Below, piece after piece: positions 8,637 through 16,741 of a stretch of 64,000 nucleotides of DNA. A model generated the notes under the pieces. That model was not told the DNA's origin. It was given only the letters and a program-made list of their open reading frames with translations, and searched no databases. How positions within the stretch are numbered: the stretch's first letter is position 1; each line of letters starts with the position of its first letter. The stretch comes from VXPQ01 sp965232485. Lineage in GTDB: Bacteria > Bacteroidota > Rhodothermia > Rhodothermales > VXPQ01. Where the stretch lies: assembly GCA_965232485.1 (NCBI GenBank), contig OZ246975.1:310001-374000 (forward strand), given 5' to 3'. The position numbers and the translations under genes are program-made.

Positions 8637-9610
8637 GGCTCCGCGTCGTCCGCGAGGCCTGTTTTTCGGCCTTCGTAGGCGTCGATAATGTTTCGTACGA
8701 GGCGATGCCGCATCACGTCATGGCGGTCGAAGTACGCAAACGCAATGCCGTCTATGCCGGACAGTACGTCCCGGACGTCCACAAGGCCGCTCTGCTCGCG
8801 GGGGGGCAAGTCCGTTTGCGTAATGTCTCCGGTGACGATTGCCTCGCTGTTGACGCCAAGGCGGGTCAGAAACATTTTCATTTGCAGCGAAGTGGCGTTC
8901 TGGGCCTCGTCCAGAATGACGAACGCATTGTTCAGCGTACGCCCTCGCATGTAGGCCAGCGGGACGATTTCCACCACCTTCTTCTCCATGAGTCCGCGCA
9001 ATTTTTCGGCGGAAAGCATGTCTTCGAGGGCGTCGTAAAGCGGACGCAGATACGGATCGACTTTTTCCCGAAAATCTCCCGGCAGAAAGCCAAGCCGTTC
9101 GCCGGCTTCCACAGCCGGGCGGGAAAGCACAATCCGCTTTACGCGCTGCGATTTGAGTGCGGATACCGCCAGGGCCACCGCGGTGTAGGTTTTTCCCGTA
9201 CCCGCCGGCCCGATGGCGAAAACAACGTCGTTCGAGCGGGATGCTTCCACTAAACGAATCTGGCCGGGCGTCGTAGCCCGGATCGCTTTGCCCGAGGGCG
9301 GAAAAAGAATAACTTGATGCGCATCGAGGGACAGGGAACCCGCGCCGCCCGTCGCGGTGAAGAGAGCCAGTACGGTGTCTACGTCGTTTTCGGTCAGGCC
9401 GCCGTTGCGCGCAATGCCGTTCACGAGCTCCGCGACGATGCGTTCGATCATTTCCACGGCGGTCTTTTCGCCCTGGAGCATGAGCGCATTGCCCCGCGCC
9501 GTGACGTGCGTTTCGGGAAAGGCCTGTTCGATCTTGCGTAGATATGCGTCGTTGAATCCGTATACAAGGAGCGGTTCGACGCCTTTGATCGTTAATGTCT
9601 TTTCCGTCAA
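8612..9610 (-). CDS. phoH: PhoH-family ATPase
   Basis: Cytosolic P-loop ATPase of the PhoH/PhoL family, often linked to RNA metabolism. The 332-aa protein has Walker A GPAGTGKT at 134-141 and Walker B FVILDEAQN with the downstream GDITQTDLP motif. The N-terminus fits the family (ITIKGVEPLLVYG-like, then ARGNALMLQGE). The start is a TTG at 9610 with a weak AGGG 7 bases upstream. dapF starts divergently only 20 bases away. The 3' end overlaps the convergent dehydrogenase gene by 25 bases. Confidence 0.93.
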   Translation of the reverse strand: MTEKTLTIKGVEPLLVYGFNDAYLRKIEQAFPETHVTARGNALMLQGEKTAVEMIERIVAELVNGIARNGGLTENDVDTVLALFTATGGAGSLSLDAHQVILFPPSGKAIRATTPGQIRLVEASRSNDVVFAIGPAGTGKTYTAVALAVSALKSQRVKRIVLSRPAVEAGERLGFLPGDFREKVDPYLRPLYDALEDMLSAEKLRGLMEKKVVEIVPLAYMRGRTLNNAFVILDEAQNATSLQMKMFLTRLGVNSEAIVTGDITQTDLPPREQSGLVDVRDVLSGIDGIAFAYFDRHDVMRHRLVRNIIDAYEGRKTGLADDAEPQEGASYS

Positions 9611-9630
9611 GAGGTATCCCTTGGATTGCT

Positions 9631-10461
9631 ATGCAACTCGTTGTGGAATTTACGAAAATGAATGGGGCCGGGAACGATTTTATCGTGATCGACAATCGAT
9701 TTTATCGTTTTTCCGATGAGGAACTGAGCGGTTTCGCCCGGCGCCTGTGTCCCCGCAGGACGAGTATTGGCGCGGATGGCTTGCTTGCGTTCAATCCGTC
9801 GAACGAGGCTGCATGTGATTTTCGGATGCGTTATGTGAATGCGGACGGCGCGTTCGGCACGATGTGCGGAAACGGCGCGCGGTGCCTTGTGCTTTTCGCC
9901 CGGCAGGCAGGCATGGATGCGCCCGTGCTGCGGTTCGAGACGGATGCAGGCGTTTTTCGGGCGGAGTCGCCGGCCCGCGGGCTGGTGCGGATGTATCAGC
10001 ATGCGCTGGCCGATTATGCGCCGCGGCCAGGGCTTGCGAGCCTGGCGAACACGGACATTGCCGAGGCGCATTATATCTGGACGGGCACAGAGCATCTGGT
10101 GTGTTTCGTGGATTGCCTGGCGAATGTGCCCGTAACGCGTTGGGGGCAAGCGCTTCGACGCGACGAAGGGCTTGCCCCGGCCGGAGCCAACATCGACTTT
10201 GTCGAAGCGGCGAGCAAGGATCGATTGCTGGCGCGCACCTATGAAAAAGGCGTGGAGGCGGAAACGCTGGCGTGCGGCACCGGGGCTATTGCTTCCGCTG
10301 TCGTGGCCCGCATGTTAAGGCGCGTGGAATCCGACCGGATCCACGTAGACATGCCCGGCGGACGCCTGACGGTCGGTTTTCCCCCGGAAGACAGGGGCGT
10401 ACGCGATATCTATCTGGAAGGCCCTGCCGAAGCCACGTTCAGAGGAACCTTCGAGGCGTAA
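9631..10461 (+). CDS. dapF: Diaminopimelate epimerase
   Basis: Converts LL- to meso-diaminopimelate for lysine and peptidoglycan synthesis. The protein is 276 aa from the ATG at 9631 (MQLVVEFTKMNGAGNDF). The two catalytic cysteines are Cys79 in FGTMCGNGARC and Cys215 in ETLACGTGA. Further family motifs are GADGLL and PGGRLTV. Upstream in-frame codons back to 9595 overlap phoH and are not family-like. It is convergent with the PpiD-like gene 12 bases downstream. Confidence 0.95.
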   Translation: MQLVVEFTKMNGAGNDFIVIDNRFYRFSDEELSGFARRLCPRRTSIGADGLLAFNPSNEAACDFRMRYVNADGAFGTMCGNGARCLVLFARQAGMDAPVLRFETDAGVFRAESPARGLVRMYQHALADYAPRPGLASLANTDIAEAHYIWTGTEHLVCFVDCLANVPVTRWGQALRRDEGLAPAGANIDFVEAASKDRLLARTYEKGVEAETLACGTGAIASAVVARMLRRVESDRIHVDMPGGRLTVGFPPEDRGVRDIYLEGPAEATFRGTFEA

Positions 10462-10473
10462 CGCCGCGGGCCG

Positions 10474-12564
10474 CTATTGCTGCTGCCGGAAACGCCTGCG
10501 ATAGTCCTCTATGTCCGCATGTTCGCGCAAGGAGGCGAGCCACTGCGCGCGGACGGCGTTTTGCCGCTGTTGCAGGAGCTGTCCGCGGATGTTTTCCTGT
10601 TCGTTTTCTGTGATCGGCGCAGGTTCGTTGACCTGGGTCGTCCGCAACGCAAAGACGGCGTTGTCCCCGGCGATCACGCCCGAAGAGGCTCCTTCGGCGA
10701 GGCCCAGCGCCGTGCCTGTGAAAAGAGGTTCGGCGCCCAGTCCGGGGACCACGCTCGACCCGAAGGTTACGGAAGCGCTTTGCGCGCGGACGCCGGGTAC
10801 GCTGGAAAGATTGTCGAAGCCGCCTGCTTCATAAGCGCGTTCGAGGCGTTCGGCAAGCGCCTCCTTTTTCTTTTCGACGTACGCCCGGGGTTCGATCTCG
10901 GCCTGCACTTCCTCGAAAGGTTGGTAGCCTTCCGGGATAATTTCTTCGAGATGCGCCACGATAAACGTTTCGTCGAGTTCGATGATTTCGCTTATGTCTC
11001 CTGCATTCGCCGTTTCAAGAAAGTCCAGCACGGCGTACCCGCTTCCGATGCCCGGGATGTTTGCCTGCTCCTCTTCTACCCGGACCCGTTGTATCTCCAT
11101 ACCCATGCGCTGCGCTTCCTGATCGAAATCTCCGGTTTCTTCGGCAAAGTACCGAAGGTCGTCCAGTTCTTCCTGAATCTGATTAAGCGTGGCGACATTC
11201 GCATCGATTTCCAGTGCAAGGTCGGCTATGCGGACCTCGTTTTCCGCGCGGGCCGTCACATGAATCAAGTGGTAGCCAAATTCGCTTTTCACGGGGCCCG
11301 CCACCTCGTTTACGTCCGCGGCGAAGGCAGCGTCCTCAAAGGGCTCCACCATCCGGCCCGGCCCGAACCAGCCCAGATCGCCGCCTTGCGACGCCGAGGC
11401 GTCCTCGGAATATTGTCGGGCCATTTCTGCAAAATCGGCTTCGCCGGAACGAATGCGGTTGCCTATGTCGACCAGCTGGTTGCGCATGTCCTCGTTATCC
11501 TCGGCGGAGCGCAATAATATGTGCGATGCGCGCACGGTTTCCTCGTCGGCCGGTTGCAGCTCCCTGATCTTGACCAGGTGCGCTTCCCCGCCGACCGCGA
11601 TTGGTCCCAACACCGCTCCCGTTTCCGCGGTCGGATCGGCGAAAATCAGGGAGGCTATCTCCGTATCCAGGTCGCTTGCATTAAACCAGGCGTCGGAGAA
11701 GGGGCGTTGGGATACATTGCGAGCGAGGAATAACGAATCGTCTTCCGCCGCCGCAAACATATCCTTCAATCGCTCCAGTTCGTTGTATACTGCGGCGGAG
11801 TCTTCCGCGGAGGGCAGTTTGGTTTGCGATACGTAGGCTATGTCGTAGGCGCGATTGCGGGCGTATTCGTCTCGCCGATCATTGTAGAAATTTCTCAGAT
11901 CGCGTTCCGATACCTCTACGGAGTCGTTCGGAAGGGATGCGTACTGCAACCCGGCCCATTCCACGGTTACGCTCAGATTTCGCCGCCGGTATTCTTCCTG
12001 CACGTTGCGGTCCGTGACATGGACCGTGGCCGCTATCAGGTTATCCATTTTCTCGCGCCGTCGTTCCGTACGGAGATAGTCCTCAATCTGAATCCAGTCC
12101 TCGCTGGCGTCCGGATTTTCGATGAAATTTTGCAGGAGAACCCGGTCTACGTTGCCTTGTTCGTCGCTGAAATAGCTGCGGATGATTGCATGCGGATTGT
12201 CGCCCGTGACCATTTCGTAGATTTCCTCGACGGTCACTGAAATGCCTAGGCGGTCCATCTCGTGTTCAAGCAATTTGTCTTCGACCAGGCCCTGGAAGAC
12301 GAACTCCCGCTGTTGCTCCAGCATTTGCGGAGGCATGGATTCTCCCGTCTGTTCCTGATATTGCTGCGCCTGCTGCTGCACGGTCTGCGCATAGGTCTGA
12401 TAGGGGACAGGATCTCCGTCCACCACTGCAATGTCTACGCCGCTGCCAATGCCCACCGCGTCCAGGCCGCCAGAATCCTGAAGCACCCAGATTATCCCGA
12501 ACGCGAACACCAGAACCCACAGGACAAGGTGCGTGTTCTCGCGCATTTTGTTCATTGTGCCCAT
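10474..12564 (-). CDS. PpiD/SurA-like membrane-anchored peptidyl-prolyl isomerase
   Basis: Envelope foldase of 696 aa. The N-terminus has a single transmembrane anchor (LVLWVLVFAFGIIWVLQ, about 13-29) after a short cytosolic part. Next comes a SurA_N-type chaperone segment (DPVPYQTYAQTVQQ, LVEDKLLEHEMDRLG), then one parvulin domain starting VRASHILLRSAEDNED and including YSEDASASQGGDLGWFG and EFGYHLIHV. A second helical and beta region follows to the C-terminus. Layout and length match PpiD. The start at 12564 is the first ATG, with a second at 12555. It is divergent from the M90 peptidase gene. Confidence 0.88.
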   Translation of the reverse strand: MGTMNKMRENTHLVLWVLVFAFGIIWVLQDSGGLDAVGIGSGVDIAVVDGDPVPYQTYAQTVQQQAQQYQEQTGESMPPQMLEQQREFVFQGLVEDKLLEHEMDRLGISVTVEEIYEMVTGDNPHAIIRSYFSDEQGNVDRVLLQNFIENPDASEDWIQIEDYLRTERRREKMDNLIAATVHVTDRNVQEEYRRRNLSVTVEWAGLQYASLPNDSVEVSERDLRNFYNDRRDEYARNRAYDIAYVSQTKLPSAEDSAAVYNELERLKDMFAAAEDDSLFLARNVSQRPFSDAWFNASDLDTEIASLIFADPTAETGAVLGPIAVGGEAHLVKIRELQPADEETVRASHILLRSAEDNEDMRNQLVDIGNRIRSGEADFAEMARQYSEDASASQGGDLGWFGPGRMVEPFEDAAFAADVNEVAGPVKSEFGYHLIHVTARAENEVRIADLALEIDANVATLNQIQEELDDLRYFAEETGDFDQEAQRMGMEIQRVRVEEEQANIPGIGSGYAVLDFLETANAGDISEIIELDETFIVAHLEEIIPEGYQPFEEVQAEIEPRAYVEKKKEALAERLERAYEAGGFDNLSSVPGVRAQSASVTFGSSVVPGLGAEPLFTGTALGLAEGASSGVIAGDNAVFALRTTQVNEPAPITENEQENIRGQLLQQRQNAVRAQWLASLREHADIEDYRRRFRQQQ

Positions 12565-12698
12565 CAGGTCACCTCGCTGAAAATACGGTGTTGAAAATGT
12601 GGTCCATGCGTACTGTTTGGCCGAATCGGCGTTACAAACTTCCTTACACTATCCGATAGCCCTTTTGTTCAGAGTATCTTTCAGGAAAACGCGACGCC

Positions 12699-13559
12699 GT
12701 GCACATACTGAATCGAAAAACAGCGATGTTTTCGCTGACGCTGGCGCTGTTGACGGGCGTGGGCGTCGGCGTGGCGACCGAGCCGTCTACCTCGGCGGGA
12801 TGGGCGTTCGGCGGCGTTACGTTTCTGGCCGCGGCGGCCTGGGGCGCACGGTCTCCGATACGGCGTTTTCTGGCGGTTCGAAAACCGCTGTCCCCGGAGG
12901 CGGCCGGGTGGCTCCGGGCGGAGTTTCCTTTCTATCGCTGGCTGGAGCAAGCACGTTTCGAGCGCGATATAAAAATCATTCTCGCCGAATGGACTTTTGA
13001 AGGCGTTGCGGACGTAGAACTCACCGACGAATTGAAAACGGCCGTCGCGGCGGGCGCCGCCCTGTTGTTGCATGGCCGCCCGGAATGGGAATGGCCCGTG
13101 CGTCACGCCATACTGTTCTACCCGGATTATTTCGACGATACGTACGCCGCCGGGGAAGAAGGGGAGTTCGAAGGCATGGCGCATGCGCAGGGGCCTGTGA
13201 TTTTCGCCGCAGAGTCCGTTCGACAGGGTTGGAGACGTCCGGCGGACGGGAACAACGTGGTGCTGCACGAAATGGCGCACCTGCTGGATTACGAAAACGC
13301 TTTTGCCGATGGCGCGCCGTCGTTGGTGGCCTCGGAGTCCTTCAGCGCCTGGCGAGAACTGGTGCGCAGGGAGATCCGGCGCATACGCATAGGACGTTCG
13401 ATGTTGCGACGCTATGCAGCGCGAGACCCGGCGGAATTATTCGCCGTGGCCGTGGAGAATTTTTTCGAACGTCCCGAACTCATGGCGAGGAAACACCCGG
13501 AATTGTTTGCGGCGCTCAGGAATATTTTCCAGATCGACCCGCTGGCCTGGAGAATGTAA
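12699..13559 (+). CDS. MtfA-like zinc-dependent peptidase (M90 family), membrane-anchored
   Basis: A 286-aa protein with the zincin motif HEMAH at 190-194 and a downstream glutamate ligand in LFAVAVENFFERP, the layout of MtfA/M90 peptidases. Unlike cytosolic E. coli MtfA, it begins with hydrophobic segments (FSLTLALLTGVGVGVA and FGGVTFLAAAAWGA), so it is probably inner-membrane bound. The start is GTG at 12699 (AGGA 12 bases upstream); ATG at 12726 is possible. A dispersed hairpin repeat begins directly after its stop codon. The substrate is unknown. Confidence 0.8.
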   Translation: MHILNRKTAMFSLTLALLTGVGVGVATEPSTSAGWAFGGVTFLAAAAWGARSPIRRFLAVRKPLSPEAAGWLRAEFPFYRWLEQARFERDIKIILAEWTFEGVADVELTDELKTAVAAGAALLLHGRPEWEWPVRHAILFYPDYFDDTYAAGEEGEFEGMAHAQGPVIFAAESVRQGWRRPADGNNVVLHEMAHLLDYENAFADGAPSLVASESFSAWRELVRREIRRIRIGRSMLRRYAARDPAELFAVAVENFFERPELMARKHPELFAALRNIFQIDPLAWRM

Positions 13560-13560
13560 A

Positions 13561-13597
13561 GGATGCGTTGATCAAGTCCGCTTCGATCAGCGCTTCG
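13561..13597 (+). repeat. Dispersed hairpin element, copy 1
   Basis: The sequence GGATGCGTTGATCAAGTCC continues into CGCTTCGATCAGCGCTTCG, forming imperfect inverted arms around an AAGTCCGCTTC loop. It starts immediately after the TAA of the M90 peptidase gene. It lies between that gene and the convergent rpmA, where it could also act as a transcription stop. See the finding on the dispersed element for the other copies. Confidence 0.6.
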
Positions 13598-13714
13598 GTT
13601 TCGCGCGTAAAGGAGGACATGACGGCGGCGTTGAAATCCGCGAAAAACACGACGGATTCGGGCCGTCGCGTTCGCGAAGCGCCCTTCGGGAGACAGACAA
13701 GCGCGCTGGCTGCG

Positions 13715-13975
13715 TCACGCCTCGGCAATGTCCACGTGCACGAACCGTTTTCCTGCGCGGCCCCGCGAGAAACGCACGGTGCCATGCGTTTTGGCGAAGA
13801 GGGTGTCGTCGCCGCCATGTCCGACATTTTGTCCGGGATGAAACCGGGTTCCGCGCTGGCGCACGATAATGCCGCCTGCCTGGATGGATTGGCCCGCATA
13901 GGCTTTTACCCCCAACATTTTGGGGTTCGAATCGCGGCCGTTCTTTGTGGAGCCTAAACCTTTTTTATGGGCCAT
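13715..13975 (-). CDS. rpmA: 50S ribosomal protein L27
   Basis: Large-subunit protein whose N-terminus reaches the peptidyl-transferase centre. The 86-aa sequence starts MAHKKGLGSTKNGRDSNPK and contains LGVKAYAGQSIQAGGIIVRQRGT and FHPGQNVGHGGDDTLFA, all diagnostic of L27. There is no N-terminal cleavable extension before AHKKG. It lies 56 bases downstream of rplU, the usual rplU-rpmA order. Confidence 0.97.
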   Translation of the reverse strand: MAHKKGLGSTKNGRDSNPKMLGVKAYAGQSIQAGGIIVRQRGTRFHPGQNVGHGGDDTLFAKTHGTVRFSRGRAGKRFVHVDIAEA

Positions 13976-14031
13976 GACGGCTTTTCGGATTTAGTGGTGG
14001 GAATACGCCGTACAGGAAATTCGCCGTTTTT

Positions 14032-14481
14032 TCACGAAGCGGCTTCGCTTTCGGGCTGCACCGCTTCTGCGGTGGTTTCCGGGGCGGCTTCTGCTTCGGG
14101 AACCTTGCTTTCGAGCGCGGCTTCCGCTGCTTTTGCGGCCGGCGCGTCTGCTTTTTCGCGTTGCTCGCCGCCGAGGGAAAGCGCGTTGATTTCAATGCGC
14201 GTCCAGGGTTGGCGGTGTCCGCGCTTTACCTTGAATCGCTTGCGTCTCTTCTTGCGAAAGACGAGCACTTTGTCGCCCTTGACATGTTCGAGGATCGTTG
14301 CTTCGACGGAAGCGTCGGGCACTACGGGCGTTCCGATGCGCACGTCTCCGTTTCCGGCAACCAGCAATACGCGGTCGAGCGTAATGGCGTCGTTTGCGTT
14401 TCCTGCAAGGCGGGGAACGACCAGCCGGTCTTTTTCGCGAACCGAAAATTGCTTGCCGGCAATGTCTACGATGGCGTACAT
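14032..14481 (-). CDS. rplU: 50S ribosomal protein L21 with long acidic C-terminal extension
   Basis: Binds 23S rRNA in the large subunit. The first ~103 residues are canonical L21: MYAIVDIAGKQFSVREKDRL, then GTPVVPDASVEATILEH and the basic FRKKRRKRFKVKRGHRQPWT. After EINALSLGG there is a ~45-residue Ala/Glu-rich tail (for example KAAEAALESKVPEAEA) not found in most L21 proteins. Such low-complexity tails occur in Bacteroidota-group ribosomal proteins; the function is unknown. It heads the rplU-rpmA pair. Confidence 0.95.
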   Translation of the reverse strand: MYAIVDIAGKQFSVREKDRLVVPRLAGNANDAITLDRVLLVAGNGDVRIGTPVVPDASVEATILEHVKGDKVLVFRKKRRKRFKVKRGHRQPWTRIEINALSLGGEQREKADAPAAKAAEAALESKVPEAEAAPETTAEAVQPESEAAS

Positions 14482-14726
14482 ATTCTTTTCTCTTCTTTTG
14501 GGCGCCGGATTGTGCGCCGACGCGAGAGTGTATTTTTCCGGGACAACGGATTCATGCTTGCGGCGTTAAAGGCGCTTTCGGCGTCATGCCGGGACGCCAT
14601 GGTCCGTACCGCTAAAGGCCGCTGCATTGAACGCACAGCAAAATGTAACCGTGCGAAAAACGCTATGTTCCGCGCTGCGCCGCGTTGCGATCCGGTCGAG
14701 AAACAGTTTTTCCCAATCAGAAGGCG

Positions 14727-15386
14727 ATGAATATGCGTTTGCCCATGTCCGGCCTGGAAGTTCGACCGGGAAAAGTGCTATGCATCGGGCGAAATTACGC
14801 CGCGCACGCCGCCGAAATGCAGAGTGGCCTGCCCGAAGCCCCCGTGATTTTCCTGAAACCTTCGACCGCGCTGGTTGGCGACGGGGGCGAGGTGTTGTTG
14901 CCGTCCGTTTCGTCCGAAGTGCATCACGAAGTCGAACTGGTGGCGGCGATCGGCAAACCGGGCAAGGATATTCCTGTGTCCAATGCGCTGGATTATGTGG
15001 ACGGCTATGCGCTCGGGATTGATATGACGGCGCGGGATTTGCAAGTTCAGGCCAAGCGAGGCGGGCTGCCCTGGTCGGTGGCCAAGGGATTCGATACGTT
15101 TGCCCCGCTGGGCGCTTTTACGCCCGCTTGCGATATCCCCGATCCCCGGCGCCTTCGGATTGCGCTGCATGTGAACGGCCGTCTTCGGCAGCAGGGAGAG
15201 GTTGCTCACATGTTGTTCGGGGTGGACGAACTGGTGGCGTATGCTTCGTCTATTTTCTCCTTGCTGCCGGGCGATCTGATTTATACGGGAACGCCGTCGG
15301 GCGTGGGGCCTGTGGAAGACGGCGACCGGCTGGCGGCGACCGGAACGCATTTGCAGGCATTGACGGTGACCGTGCGGCGGCTGTGA
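14727..15386 (+). CDS. Fumarylacetoacetate hydrolase-family protein
   Basis: A 219-aa single-domain FAH protein of the YcgM/acylpyruvase or fumarylpyruvate-hydrolase type. Diagnostic stretches: KVLCIGRNYAAHAAEM, IFLKPSTALVG, the metal-binding EVHHEVELV, GYALGIDMTARDLQ and GDLIYTGTPSGVGPV. Members hydrolyse C-C bonds in beta-diketo acids or decarboxylate oxaloacetate; the precise substrate cannot be told from sequence. AAGG just upstream (14721-14724) supports the ATG at 14727. It is divergent from rplU. Confidence 0.88.
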   Translation: MNMRLPMSGLEVRPGKVLCIGRNYAAHAAEMQSGLPEAPVIFLKPSTALVGDGGEVLLPSVSSEVHHEVELVAAIGKPGKDIPVSNALDYVDGYALGIDMTARDLQVQAKRGGLPWSVAKGFDTFAPLGAFTPACDIPDPRRLRIALHVNGRLRQQGEVAHMLFGVDELVAYASSIFSLLPGDLIYTGTPSGVGPVEDGDRLAATGTHLQALTVTVRRL

Positions 15387-15398
15387 ATCCGTCGCGGG

Positions 15399-15869
15399 CT
15401 ACGCTCCCCGGCTTATTTCGAGGACTTCCATTTTGACCTGGCCCGCGGGCACCTCTACCTCGATAATGTCGCCGGGCGCTTTTCCAAGCAGGGCTTTTCC
15501 GATCGGACTGGTAACGGAAATTTTGCCTACCCGGATATCCGCTTCCGCCGCGGAAACGAGCCGGAAGGCTTGCTCGGCGCCCGTGCCATGATTTTTGATG
15601 CGGACGTTCGACAAAATATATGCTTTCTCCGGGTTCACCTGTTTTTCGTCCACCAGGCGCGCCTTCGCCACAGTCGTTTCCATTTTGGCGATGCGCGCCT
15701 CGAGCAGGCCCTGGGCTTCCTTGGCGGCGTCGTACTCTGCATTTTCCGACAGGTCGCCTTTTTCCCGCGCCTCCTGGATCGACCTGGATATGCGGGTTCG
15801 CTCTTTTGTCTTCAGGAAGCGGAGTTCTTCCTTGAGCCGATCAAGCCCTTCCCGGGTCAGGTATACGAT
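15399..15869 (-). CDS. greA: Transcription elongation factor GreA, no canonical start codon
   Basis: Rescues backtracked RNA polymerase by stimulating transcript cleavage. The frame from 15869 down encodes IVYLTREGLDRLKEELRFLK and SIQEAREKGDLSENAEYDAAKE, the acidic coiled-coil tip. The C-terminal FKBP-like domain follows with VSPIGKALLGKAPGD-like sequence (VTSPIGKALLGKAPGD). Length of ~156 aa is normal. The frame is closed upstream by TAG at 15900-15902, and between that stop and the coding core there is no ATG, GTG or TTG. I placed the start at an ATC (15867-15869) with AGGG 8 bases before it. A simple start-codon scan finds only the C-terminal 94 aa from the ATG at 15683. Confidence 0.85.
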   Translation of the reverse strand: MVYLTREGLDRLKEELRFLKTKERTRISRSIQEAREKGDLSENAEYDAAKEAQGLLEARIAKMETTVAKARLVDEKQVNPEKAYILSNVRIKNHGTGAEQAFRLVSAAEADIRVGKISVTSPIGKALLGKAPGDIIEVEVPAGQVKMEVLEISRGA

Positions 15870-15899
15870 ATTTGAACCCTGTGCGGCGATAGGTTCGTT

Positions 15900-16200
15900 C
15901 TACGTGGGGGGGTGGCGAAAACGACGAACGACGGCTCGGGCGCAGTCCTGTTGCGGAAACATTTTCCGAACGATAATCTCAAAAAACGGATAAACGCATG
16001 TCAGGCCTGGTCAGTTCCGTAACCGGGCGTCGTTTGCCCGCCGGTTCCCGCCGGAGTCGCTTGGGTTCCGCCTGTCTCGCTGCGCCTTTTTCGCGCGGCG
16101 GCGGGATCAAAGGAGCGGTGCAACAGGTACCTGCATGTAACGAGCGACGCGCGCTTTTCGTCGCCCCGGATCATTCTTTTTCCAACTTCCTCAATATATC
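15900..16200. other. Intergenic region between greA and the bacilliredoxin gene
   Basis: About 300 bases with divergent genes on either side, so it should hold both promoters. I see a short open frame (15998-16225, plus) that overlaps the next gene's start and has no recognisable content, so it is not called. No clear hairpin terminator or riboswitch was recognised. Confidence 0.4.
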
Positions 16201-16704
16201 ATGCCCTATCCCGAAGCCCTTGTAACGCCCATGCGGCGCGAACTCACGCAATTGGGCATTGAAGAATTGCTCGACGCCGAGGCGGTCGATAAAATGCTTG
16301 ACGAAAGCAGGCAGGGAACCACGCTGGTCGTTATCAACACCGTATGCGGCTGCGCGGCGGCAAGCGCGCGCCCGGCCATGGCCATGGCGCTTCGCCATCC
16401 CGTACAGCCCGACCGGAAAGTCACGGTGTTCGCCGGCCAGGACCTTGACGCTACGGCGCGTTTGCGCGAATATCTTGCGGGCATTCCGCCCTCTTCGCCT
16501 TTTGTGGCGCTGCTGAAGGAGGGCGAACCAGTGCATGTCATGGAGCGGCGCGATATCGAGGGACGCAGCGCCAGCGCAATCGCCAGCAATCTCGTCCATG
16601 CGTTCGATACGCATTGCGGGACGGAAGAGGCGTCGTCCGAGACTTTGGAGCCAGTCCCTGCCGAGGAGAACGGATTGCCGCCGACGTTTCGTTCTATTTT
16701 GTAA
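16201..16704 (+). CDS. BrxA/BrxB-family bacilliredoxin
   Basis: Thiol-disulfide protein of the YphP/YqiW family, which removes bacillithiol from S-bacillithiolated proteins. The CGC active site is at residues 49-51 (VVINTVCGCAAASARPAMA). Other family features are an N-terminal YPEALVTPMRRELTQLG and FAGQDLDATARLREYL. The protein is 167 aa, longer than the usual ~145, because of a C-terminal tail after HAFDTHCGTEEAS. It suggests that the host uses bacillithiol, as several Bacteroidota do. It is convergent with the flippase gene. Confidence 0.9.
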   Translation: MPYPEALVTPMRRELTQLGIEELLDAEAVDKMLDESRQGTTLVVINTVCGCAAASARPAMAMALRHPVQPDRKVTVFAGQDLDATARLREYLAGIPPSSPFVALLKEGEPVHVMERRDIEGRSASAIASNLVHAFDTHCGTEEASSETLEPVPAEENGLPPTFRSIL

Positions 16705-16741
16705 CGGTCGGTGCGTTTTGGCGCCCGGATCACAGAATCCA

